From: G965116155 sp965116155
Lineage (GTDB): Bacteria > Bdellovibrionota > Bdellovibrionia > Bdellovibrionales > UBA1609
Direction: 5' to 3'
DNA: 64,000 bases
NCBI GenBank assembly: GCA_965116155.1
Contig: OZ220488.1
Span: forward strand, 1,178,001 to 1,242,000
Shown: in pieces, positions 8,202-15,578 of the stretch
How positions within the stretch are numbered: the stretch's first letter is position 1
Layout of the letters: the number at the start of each line of letters is the position of its first letter
Notes under the pieces: model-generated
Told to the model about the DNA's origin: nothing
The model's database searches: none
What the model saw: the letters and a program-made list of their open reading frames with translations, nothing else
Made by a program: the position numbers and the translations under genes

Positions 8202-11147
8202 ATGGGTATGCAATTTATAGTGTTTGTTTTTTTTCTGAGTTTAATGGGGCTAACCGCCTGCTCGGGGGTGGGGCATAAGGCAGACATAACGCCGCCGCGT
8301 TATGGAAGTGCGTTTTTTAAATCCCCTCCGCAACAAGTGACGTACGGTGGCTTAAGGTCGGGCGAGGCTTATTTTAACGCTGCGGGTACACATATGGTGT
8401 TTCAAAGCGAGCGTGAGTCGGGGAATCCATTTTTTCAAATTTATCTTAAAGACCTACGCACCTTAAAAACGCAGCGTGTATCGAGCGGCAAGGGCAAAAG
8501 CACTTGCGCTTGGGTGCACCCTAAAAACGCGCAAAGGGTGCTGTTTTCGTCCACCCATGCGGCGCCTAATACTCAGTCGGAAGTGCAAAAAGAGCAGCGC
8601 GCACGCGCGCAGGGTGGCAGGCGCTACAGTTGGGACTACGATCCGTACTACGACATTTACGAAGCCCGGCGTACGCAGTCTGGAGCATGGCGCTACAAGC
8701 CCTTGGCTCCTGCCTTTGGTTACGATGCTGAGTCGTCTTATTCGCCCGATGGCCGCTTTATTGCTTTTGCCTCTAACCGCCATGCCTATGGTCAGGGCAA
8801 AAAACCTCCCCTCCCAGAAGAAAGCGCGCACGAGATGGAGATCTACATCATGCGTTCCAACGGTACAGGACTTAAACGCCTAACCCATTCTAAAGGCTAT
8901 GATGGTGGGCCGTTTTTTAGCCCCGATGGCCAGCGCATAGTGTGGCGGCGCTTTGATCTTTCGGGAGCGAGGGCTGAGATTTTTAGCATGGACCTAAACG
9001 GGGGCGATCAGCACCAGCTCACCCAAATGGAGGTGATGTCTTGGGCGCCTTTTTACCATGCGTCGGGCAAGTATGTGGCTTTTGCATCCAATGCGCAGGG
9101 GTTTCATAATTTCGAGCTCTACATGGTGGACGCTTGGGGCAAGCGTGATCCCGTGCGCGTGAGCTATTTGCCGGGCTTTGATGCGATGCCGGTTTTTGAT
9201 CCGTCAGGGGAGTATTTGTACTGGACCCGTAAGGCAGATTCTGCCGGTCAGGGTTCGCAGGTTTTTAGAGCCCAGTGGGAGCACCAAAAAGCCCTTAAGG
9301 CCTTAGGGCTTCAGGAGGATGGGGTAGCCAATAGGGTCGTACAGGCTCGGGCGCAAGACTATGGCGAGGGGGTGGATTTTTTAAAACATTGGGTGCAGTA
9401 CCTGGCTTCGCCAGAGCTAAAAGGCCGCGCTACTGGTAGCGAGGCAGAGCGGCTGTACTCGCAAAAAGTGGCGGGCTTTTTTAAAAGCCTGTCCCTTGAG
9501 CCTGTAGGAGACCGCTACACCCAGGGGTTTAGCTTTGTTAAGGGTGCCCGCTTAGGTGCGGGGGCAAATAATTTTAAAGCCGTGCTGAAGAAAAACAAAA
9601 CCCGTCGCTATGTGTTGGGTAAAGATTGGCGGCCCATGGGAGCGGGGCAAAGTGGTGCTACAATTAGTCACAATATAGAGCAGCTCTTTTTTGCCGGCTT
9701 TGGCTTGCGGGTGCCGGGGGAGCGGCCTGGCACTTGGCTACATGACTCTTATAAGAGCAAGCTGCCTGCTAATGCCTGGGTGGTGCTGGTGCAGGGTGCC
9801 CCTATGGGCAAGACACCAGAAGAAAACAGCTTACTCATGAGGCATGCGAACCTTAATCATAAAGTGGCAACAGCCAAGTCCATGGGGGCGGCGGGTGTTA
9901 TTGTGCTAAGTGATAGCAGGGATTTTATAAAGCTTTCGTATTTAGAGCAAAACCGCGGCAGTGCGGGCACTGTGCCGGTGGTTTTGTTGCGTGCACCTTT
10001 AGCCCGTACTTGGGTGCAAAAGGGCAGCTTGAAGGCCTGGCGCAAAGACCCTGCCACTAAGGTGCAGCTTGGTGGTGTAAAGCTGAGCTTAGAGATGAGT
10101 ACGGAGCAAAAAAAGGGCCGCGCTGTAAATACTTGGGGACTTATTCAGGCGCCTTTTGATACGGCAGACACTTTAGTCATAGGAGCGCATAGTGACCACT
10201 TGGGTGTGGGCCTGAGCCCTATGTCGCGGGCGGGTGCTGTGGCGCGAGGGCGGGCAAAAAAAAATCCCATACACTTTGGGGCTGACGACAACGCCTCGGG
10301 TGTGAGTGTGGTGTTGGCTTTGGCGCGGTTTTTTGCGCAACCTGCGGTGCGTAGCAAGCTGCAAAAAAACCTTTTGTTTGTGCTTTTTAGTGGCGAAGAG
10401 CTTGGCACTTTGGGGTCGGATTTTTTTGTTAAAAATCCACCTGCAGGTTTAGATATAAAGGCTTATTTGAACTTTGATATGGTAGGGCGCTTAGAGGGCA
10501 AGGAGCTTATGGTACAAGGCACGGCTAGTGCTAAGGAGTGGACGGATGTGATAGAGGCCTTGGGCCCGCAGGATATTTCCTTAAAACTTATGCCCAGCCC
10601 GTATGTGCCTACGGATGCGCGCAGTTTTTATATGGCAGGTGTGCCGAGTTTGCAGTTTTTTACAGGCGCGCACAGCGAGTACCACACTCCGTACGACACC
10701 CCAGATACCTTGGATTATGCAGGGCTGCTTAAAATTCAGCAGCTTGCAACAAGCTTGGTGCAAAAGCTGAGTACAGGTGGGGGTATGGTGCTGACGTATC
10801 AAAAAACCAAGGGCTCCATGCCCCAAAAGGGAGGCTCATCGGGTAGTTCCAGGGGGGGGAGTTTTAGAGTGAGCCTTGGCACCATACCGAGCTACGGCGG
10901 AGGTGAGGGGGCGCCCAAAGAGGGAGTGCTATTAGAGGGCAGCATGCCGGGCTCGCCTGCGCAAAAGGCCGGCGTTTTAAAGGGGGATGTTTTAGTGAGG
11001 CTGGGTCCGTTTAATATTGCTAATATCCATGATTTTGTTTTGGCTTTGCAAAATATTGAGCCAAATAAAAAAATTGATCTCTTTGTTATGCGTGAAGGCA
11101 AGTTGCAAAAGCTGGCTATTGTGCCTGTGCCTTCTGTCGCGCATTAA
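8202..11147 (+). CDS. TolB-like propeller + PA + M28 zinc peptidase + PDZ lipoprotein
   Basis: A large secreted, probably lipid-anchored peptidase. The N-terminus has a hydrophobic stretch ending in the lipobox LTAC. Then come PD40/TolB-type propeller repeats (about 45-350, with YSPDGRFIAFAS and FFSPDGQRIVW), a PA-like insert (about 470-615, AKSMGAAGVIVLSD) and an M28 aminopeptidase domain (about 640-850). The M28 zinc ligands are visible in GAHSDH, GADDNASG, GEELG, NFDMVG and YHTPYDTPD. A PDZ domain (about 887-977, GSPAQKAGVLKGDVLV) ends it. An ATG at 8208 or TTG at 8187 are alternative starts. It is likely an exported aminopeptidase; its substrate is unknown. Confidence 0.9.
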   Translation: MGMQFIVFVFFLSLMGLTACSGVGHKADITPPRYGSAFFKSPPQQVTYGGLRSGEAYFNAAGTHMVFQSERESGNPFFQIYLKDLRTLKTQRVSSGKGKSTCAWVHPKNAQRVLFSSTHAAPNTQSEVQKEQRARAQGGRRYSWDYDPYYDIYEARRTQSGAWRYKPLAPAFGYDAESSYSPDGRFIAFASNRHAYGQGKKPPLPEESAHEMEIYIMRSNGTGLKRLTHSKGYDGGPFFSPDGQRIVWRRFDLSGARAEIFSMDLNGGDQHQLTQMEVMSWAPFYHASGKYVAFASNAQGFHNFELYMVDAWGKRDPVRVSYLPGFDAMPVFDPSGEYLYWTRKADSAGQGSQVFRAQWEHQKALKALGLQEDGVANRVVQARAQDYGEGVDFLKHWVQYLASPELKGRATGSEAERLYSQKVAGFFKSLSLEPVGDRYTQGFSFVKGARLGAGANNFKAVLKKNKTRRYVLGKDWRPMGAGQSGATISHNIEQLFFAGFGLRVPGERPGTWLHDSYKSKLPANAWVVLVQGAPMGKTPEENSLLMRHANLNHKVATAKSMGAAGVIVLSDSRDFIKLSYLEQNRGSAGTVPVVLLRAPLARTWVQKGSLKAWRKDPATKVQLGGVKLSLEMSTEQKKGRAVNTWGLIQAPFDTADTLVIGAHSDHLGVGLSPMSRAGAVARGRAKKNPIHFGADDNASGVSVVLALARFFAQPAVRSKLQKNLLFVLFSGEELGTLGSDFFVKNPPAGLDIKAYLNFDMVGRLEGKELMVQGTASAKEWTDVIEALGPQDISLKLMPSPYVPTDARSFYMAGVPSLQFFTGAHSEYHTPYDTPDTLDYAGLLKIQQLATSLVQKLSTGGGMVLTYQKTKGSMPQKGGSSGSSRGGSFRVSLGTIPSYGGGEGAPKEGVLLEGSMPGSPAQKAGVLKGDVLVRLGPFNIANIHDFVLALQNIEPNKKIDLFVMREGKLQKLAIVPVPSVAH

Positions 11148-11216
11148 TGGGCCTTGCTTTGCAAGGAGCCGCGTACGACTCTCCGTTAAAGCCTTGTGAG
11201 GTCCTTTGCAAATAAC

Positions 11217-12569
11217 ATGTTGCAATTTGAGCTGAGCCGCCGCTTTTTAAATAACCGCACCCTGCACTTTGTGGGTTTGGGAGGCATAGGGGTTTCTGCC
11301 TTGGCTGAGCTGTGTATGGGCCTGGGGGCTAGGGTGCAAGGCAGTGATATTAAGGCCAATGCCCGCGTGAGGCATTTAGAGCAGAAGGGGGCGCGCTTTT
11401 TTAAAGGACACAGTGCCACGCACATTAAAGGGGCGCATTTGCTGATCCATACTATGGCAGTGGGTGGTAGCAATGTAGAGCTCCAAGCGGCCCACCAATT
11501 GGGGGTGCCAGTTGTGGCGCGGCCTTTGGCGGTGCAAAATATTGTAAACTCTCGCGCTAGTCTGTGTGTTACGGGAGCGCATGGCAAAACCACTACGACG
11601 GCTCTTTTGGGGCATATGCTTTTAGCCTGCGGGCAAGATCCGAGCATGCTTTTAGGTGGTGTGTTGCAGTCGACTCACAGCCCTGCGCTTTTAGGTGGCG
11701 AGCAAGGGCCTTTTGTGTGCGAGGTGGATGAGAGTGACGGCAGCTTGGTTAATTTGCACCCCGAGTGGTCTATTATTACTAATATTGACACAGATCATTT
11801 GGACCATTACCAAAACCTAGATGCCATTAAGAAGAGCTTTAGGGCATTTGGGTCACAGACCAAAAAAACCTTGCTAGCCTGTGGGGATGATAGGGTTTTG
11901 CTGGCTGCATTAAAAGGCCTCAATAATGTAGAGCTATATGGTTTTGGTGCGCATAATAAATGGCGTTTAGAAAAAACAAACATCTATTGTGGTACGCAGT
12001 TTTGTACAGAGCTTACAATGCCTTTGCCGGGTGCGCACAATGCACTAAACGTTTTAGCTGCCTATGCTATGTGCTGTGAGTTGAATCTGCATGCGTCAAA
12101 CGATTTACCTAAGGCGCTAGAGGATTTTAAGGGCGTAAGGCGTCGGTTTGATTTTGTAGGCAAAGCACCTTCGGGGGCTTTGTTGTTTGACGATTATGCT
12201 CACCATCCTACGGCGATTAGCTGTTTGCTAAAAGCAGTTAGAGAGAAGTTTCCTAAAAACAGGCTGGTAGTGCTGTTTCAGCCGCATAAATACAGCCGCA
12301 CCAAGCATTGTTTTAAGGAGTTTGTTAGCTGTTTTGATGCTTGTGATGTGCTTTTTATCAGCAACACCTATCCTAGTGGCGAGAGCCGCAGGTGTGGTGT
12401 ATCGTCTCGCGTGTTGGCAGACAGTATCAAAAAATGCCAGCATGTGGGGGATTTGGCGAGTGCGCAAAAAGCGGTGCTAGAGATAATAAAAAAAGAGGAC
12501 GTATTTTTTAGTATTGGCGCGGGCGATGTAGTAGAAGTAGCACATAAAATCAGAGTGCTAGGCGGCTAG
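11217..12569 (+). CDS. murC: UDP-N-acetylmuramate--L-alanine ligase MurC
   Basis: ATP-dependent cytosolic ligase adding the first L-alanine to UDP-MurNAc. The Rossmann start is HFVGLGGIGVSALAE, followed by the Mur-ligase P-loop TGAHGKTTTT, VCEVDESDGSL, NIDTDHLDHY, DDYAHHPTAI and LFQPHKYSRT. About 450 residues match the family. ATG 11217 is preferred; a GTG at 11196 would add seven residues and neither has a clear ribosome site. The asparaginase-like gene follows after 17 bases. murG and ftsW sit 4 kb away on the other strand rather than in a contiguous dcw cluster. Confidence 0.95.
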   Translation: MLQFELSRRFLNNRTLHFVGLGGIGVSALAELCMGLGARVQGSDIKANARVRHLEQKGARFFKGHSATHIKGAHLLIHTMAVGGSNVELQAAHQLGVPVVARPLAVQNIVNSRASLCVTGAHGKTTTTALLGHMLLACGQDPSMLLGGVLQSTHSPALLGGEQGPFVCEVDESDGSLVNLHPEWSIITNIDTDHLDHYQNLDAIKKSFRAFGSQTKKTLLACGDDRVLLAALKGLNNVELYGFGAHNKWRLEKTNIYCGTQFCTELTMPLPGAHNALNVLAAYAMCCELNLHASNDLPKALEDFKGVRRRFDFVGKAPSGALLFDDYAHHPTAISCLLKAVREKFPKNRLVVLFQPHKYSRTKHCFKEFVSCFDACDVLFISNTYPSGESRRCGVSSRVLADSIKKCQHVGDLASAQKAVLEIIKKEDVFFSIGAGDVVEVAHKIRVLGG

Positions 12570-12586
12570 CGTAAGGAGAGCATAAA

Positions 12587-13135
12587 GTGACAGGGGTGCT
12601 AATTAAGTTTGGCTCGCACAGTTGTAATATAGGTGTGCTGACAACGGGTGGCACTATAGATAAATCTTTTGACGAGCAAAAGGGCCGCGTGGTGAATCAG
12701 GCCTCTAATGTTAAGCAGTTGTTGTTGCCTTTGTTGAGGCTGCCTTTTACAAGGGTGGAGCTGGTAGAGGTAATGGCAAAGGATTCGCTCTATTTTACAA
12801 CAAAGGACCGTGCGCATTTATATGATGCAATTTTAAAAAACGCAAAAAAATACCAAGCCCTAGTGGTTTTGCATGGTACGGATACTATGGATTGTAGTGT
12901 GGAGTTTTGTGTGGAGCAAGGTGGTGTTATAGCGGTGCCTGTGGTGTTTACGGGGGCTTTTAGGCCGGCGGGTTTTGCTAAGAGCGATGCTTTGCAAAAT
13001 TTTACCAATGCGCTTTTGTGCGCGCGTATTTTGGAGGCGGGGTTTTATATGGTATGCCATGGCGCCCTCTACCAAGGCGCCACCTTCAAAAAAGACAAAG
13101 CGCAAGGCACTTTTAAACACAATTTAGAGCGCTAG
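12587..13135 (+). CDS. Short asparaginase-family protein (N-terminal domain only)
   Basis: GTG at 12587 is fixed by the strong ribosome site AAGGAG seven bases upstream. The 182-residue protein has the asparaginase threonine motif LTTGGTIDK near the N-terminus, the second motif VVLHGTDTMDC and VVFTGAFRPAGFAKSDA, all in the N-terminal half of L-asparaginases (about 330 residues). The C-terminal domain is absent. Short stand-alone versions are known in the family, so this need not be a truncation. Its role in asparagine or glutamine hydrolysis is unproven. It is probably co-transcribed with murC. A palindromic repeat begins directly at its stop codon. Confidence 0.8.
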   Translation: MTGVLIKFGSHSCNIGVLTTGGTIDKSFDEQKGRVVNQASNVKQLLLPLLRLPFTRVELVEVMAKDSLYFTTKDRAHLYDAILKNAKKYQALVVLHGTDTMDCSVEFCVEQGGVIAVPVVFTGAFRPAGFAKSDALQNFTNALLCARILEAGFYMVCHGALYQGATFKKDKAQGTFKHNLER

Positions 13136-13260
13136 CAAAACAAACTTGGCCGACAAGTGCAGTCCCAAGGGCAGCTTAGAAGCGTCTATCCTTGGGACAA
13201 ACGAAAGGCCCAAGTTTGTTTTGCGGCCTATACGGCATCTATGAGCCTGTAGCCTTGGAC
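13127..13260 (+). repeat. Nested palindrome at the asparaginase stop codon
   Basis: Starts with the conserved GAGCGCTAG. Arms GCAAAACAAACTTGGCC (13135-13151) and GGCCCAAGTTTGTTTTGC (13207-13224) pair. The inner stem is TCCCAAGG/CCTTGGGA (13163-13170/13190-13197). The conserved tail GCGGCCTATACGGCATCTAT and GAGCCTGTAGCC follows. The arms are unlike those of other copies, but the boundaries are shared. Confidence 0.8.
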
Positions 13261-13283
13261 GTGCTACCCAGTCCGCAAAATAA

Positions 13284-13388
13284 CTGGAACTCTCGTTTGT
13301 CCACCTGGCTAACGCCCCTTGCAGGGGCTGCCAAGGCGGCTGCACTTTCAGTTCCACGGGTGCATTGCTGGCACTTTTATGCTTACGC
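13284..13388 (+). repeat. Type-2 nested palindrome, degenerate outer arms
   Basis: Short outer arms TGGAACT/AGTTCCA enclose CTCGTTTGTCCACCTGG, a GCCCCTTGCAGGGGC tip and CCAAGGCGG. It ends in TGCTGGCACTTTTATGCTTACG as in the other type-2 copies. Confidence 0.6.
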
Positions 13389-13411
13389 CCGGAGAACATA
13401 CTTCAGTCACG
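13389..13411 (+). repeat. Inverted repeat, left end flanking the ankyrin gene
   Basis: CCGGAGAACATACTTCAG followed by TCACG ends two bases from the ankyrin stop codon. It is repeated in inverted orientation at 14535-14557 and partly in direct orientation at 14752-14769. Confidence 0.8.
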
Positions 13412-13412
13412 A

Positions 13413-14426
13413 CTAGTTTGTGTATTTTTTAAGTAAGCGCACGATTGCTTGTCTGTTATCCTCTCCTTCGTCTTCTTTTTTATAGCTCGTTGCATAGTGT
13501 AGGGATGTTTTGCCGGCGCCATCTCGTATATTAGGATCGGCACCGGCTTTAAGTAGGTTTTCTACCGTATGGGCAGAGCAACCTAGGACCTCTGCTACGG
13601 CCCAGTGTAAAGGGGTCTTGCCATTTTTATCTTGCAGATTAGGGTCTGCACCTGATTTAAGTAACAGATCTATCATTCTTCCCTGCCCCTCACTTGGCAA
13701 GCATATTGTTGTTGCGCTTGTAAGAGGCGTATCACCGTCGTTATCTTGTGCATTGGGATTGGCACCAGCTTGCAACAAGGCCACTGCAACCTGATGGCTT
13801 CCGTATAGCACCGATGCATGAAGAGGCGTTCCGCCTGTCTCATTGGGCATATTAGGATCTGCCCCAGCCTTAAGCAAAAGCTTTGCAGCCTCATTATTTT
13901 TTGTCATGTGTAAAGGCGTAGAGTCATTTGTGTTTTGTACATTGGGATCAGCACCGGCTTGTATCAGAGCCTCCGTAATCGATGCAGTATTATGCGCATA
14001 GTGGAGGGGTGTTTGATCTACCATGTCTCTTGCATTTGGGTTAGCGCCAGATGAGAGCAAAATCGTTACAGTCTCAATAGCATCATTCCATGCAGCCAGT
14101 TGCAGAGGTGTTTGTTTGGCTTCAGACTGTATGTTTGGATCTGCACCTGATGCGAGTAGCACCTTGGTTATTTCAACAAAGCCGCTGCCGGCTGCGGTGT
14201 GAAGGGGCGCTTCGCCATCTGTATCCCAAGCGTTGGGATCAGCGCCTTGGTTTAACAGTTTTTTTACTTCGTCTATGTTGTTCTCTAATACTGCCTTTTG
14301 TAGCAAATGATCCAAGTCTTTAGAATAAAGAATATAATCCAGCACCTGGGCAGCAGCAGGAGCCTGTGCCATAAAATAGCATCCTATGCTTGTGGCAAAT
14401 GCCAGTGTCAAAACAAGTGGCCTCAT
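13413..14426 (-). CDS. Exported ankyrin-repeat protein (about nine repeats)
   Basis: A protein-interaction scaffold, probably periplasmic. ATG 14426 is set by GGGAG six bases upstream and yields a Sec signal peptide (RPLVLTLAFATSIGC, then APAAAQ). The open frame extends further upstream but into repeat sequence. After it come tandem ankyrin units with the consensus LLxxGADPNxxDxxGxTPLHxA; the repeats are regular and recently homogenised in their GADPN turns. The gene lies precisely between inverted 23-bp repeats. No enzymatic domain is seen. Partner and function are unknown. Confidence 0.88.
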   Translation of the reverse strand: MRPLVLTLAFATSIGCYFMAQAPAAAQVLDYILYSKDLDHLLQKAVLENNIDEVKKLLNQGADPNAWDTDGEAPLHTAAGSGFVEITKVLLASGADPNIQSEAKQTPLQLAAWNDAIETVTILLSSGANPNARDMVDQTPLHYAHNTASITEALIQAGADPNVQNTNDSTPLHMTKNNEAAKLLLKAGADPNMPNETGGTPLHASVLYGSHQVAVALLQAGANPNAQDNDGDTPLTSATTICLPSEGQGRMIDLLLKSGADPNLQDKNGKTPLHWAVAEVLGCSAHTVENLLKAGADPNIRDGAGKTSLHYATSYKKEDEGEDNRQAIVRLLKKYTN

Positions 14427-14534
14427 TTTTTTCTCCCTTTTTGTTCGCGTTTTCATCAAGGCTTTTAGTACCTTTTGGAAAGGAGGGGAACCTGTTTTTT
14501 TCACCAACGCGCCGCGCAAAAGCGCTAGCATAGC

Positions 14535-14557
14535 CGTGACTGAAGTATGTTCTCCGG
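14535..14557 (-). repeat. Inverted repeat, right end flanking the ankyrin gene
   Basis: CGTGACTGAAGTATGTTCTC then CGG is the exact reverse complement of 13389-13411. The pair bounds a segment of about 1.17 kb holding only the ankyrin gene. A third, partial copy at 14752-14769 is in the same orientation as the left one. Confidence 0.8.
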
Positions 14558-14623
14558 CTTCCGGCTGTCGCGTACTCATGCCACATTAGGGTTTTAATAC
14601 TGTATCTTACAGGCACGCAGATC

Positions 14624-14737
14624 CCTTATAGGTCGCAAAATTCTCTGTAAGACGCTTGGCACCCTGATCGTCGCCTCCTGCAGAGGCTGTCAGGATGCCG
14701 CCGCTTTGCTTCAGAGAATTTTACTAGCGCTCTAACT
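14624..14737 (-). repeat. Nested palindrome, reverse orientation
   Basis: Begins CCTTATAGGTCGC. Arms AAAATTCTCTG (14637-14647) and CAGAGAATTTT (14712-14722) pair. The inner stem CCTGAT/GTCAGG has a CCTC/GAGG tip. It ends in CTAGCGCTCTAA. The remaining 14558-15038 gap holds this unit, the next one and A/T-rich sequence; no gene is seen. Confidence 0.75.
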
Positions 14738-14944
14738 TAAGCCAGAGTCAGCCGGAGAACATACTTCAGCACAAAGGGCTAACACGCAGAACCTTTGCAA
14801 GGTTAATATTTTTTTGCACTATAGAGCCTCTTGTTTTGCAGGGTTTCTCACTCAAAACACCATAAACCCTGCAAATACAGAACCCGCAATATCAACAAAT
14901 TTAACAATAATTACAAAAGGTTAGACAATACTTCAGCGCCGACT

Positions 14945-15040
14945 AGCATAATGAGCCTAAGGGCGTGCAGTGCCGTCTCCCTTGAGCCCCCAAAGGGGTG
15001 CCGCCAGGGAGACAGGTTCAAGTGCTTTAGGCTGGTTTTT
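14945..15040 (+). repeat. Nested palindrome abutting the DUF192 gene end
   Basis: Outer arms AGCCTAA/TTAGGCT (about 14954/15027). The perfect inner stem is GTCTCCCT/AGGGAGAC (14975-14982/15006-15013) with an AGCCCC/GGGGT tip. It is preceded by GACTAGCAT and touches the stop codon of the convergent DUF192 gene. Confidence 0.65.
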
Positions 15041-15575
15041 AATTGAGGCGCAAACAGGCGCCCTTTGTGACTTGGTTTTTCTTAAACCAACCCATAGGCA
15101 ACTCAACAGCATACATAGCACCAGGAGGACTGTAATAGGTCTTAGGAATTTGCCCTTTAGAAACAGGCAACATGGTTTGGACATCCAGCAAACAAGCCCC
15201 AGCATCAAAAAAACCTATGTCCAAGGCTATGGGGGTGTTTTTCATCCAAAAACTTAGCACCTGCGCACGCGCATAAACAAACAGCATGCCCGTAGCTGGC
15301 AAAAGCTCCTCCCTGTACATTAACCCCTTTCTTTGCTGCTCCGGCGTGCAAGCTAGCTCCAAACTAACAGCATGCCCCCCTAAAAAAAAACGACGCTCAG
15401 GCCCCAAGTTGCAAAACGAGCGAAGATCCCCCTGGGGCTTGCACCCCACCAAGAGCAATAGTGAAAAATATACAAAAAATCGCAAAACTGAGCACCCTCC
15501 GCGCCAGCCTGGTAGTAAAAAAGCCACTCTTTTTAAGTGTTTAACAAGCCTTGAGTACAATGGGACAATCCTCAT
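15039..15575 (-). CDS. DUF192-family lipoprotein
   Basis: Small secreted domain of unknown biochemical function (DUF192/COG1430). Visible features are a hydrophobic leader with lipobox LLVGC, then VSLELACTPEQQRKGLMYRE, GMLFVY, SFWMKNTPIALDIGF and the terminal YAVELPMGWF, which are the family hallmarks. ATG 15575 gives 178 residues. A TTG at 15485, preceded by GGAGG at about ten bases, would start right at the signal peptide and may be the real start. The gene is divergent from ligA with a 3-base gap, so its promoter probably lies inside ligA's 5' end. Confidence 0.85.
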   Translation of the reverse strand: MRIVPLYSRLVKHLKRVAFLLPGWRGGCSVLRFFVYFSLLLLVGCKPQGDLRSFCNLGPERRFFLGGHAVSLELACTPEQQRKGLMYREELLPATGMLFVYARAQVLSFWMKNTPIALDIGFFDAGACLLDVQTMLPVSKGQIPKTYYSPPGAMYAVELPMGWFKKNQVTKGACLRLN

Positions 15576-15578
15576 ACA

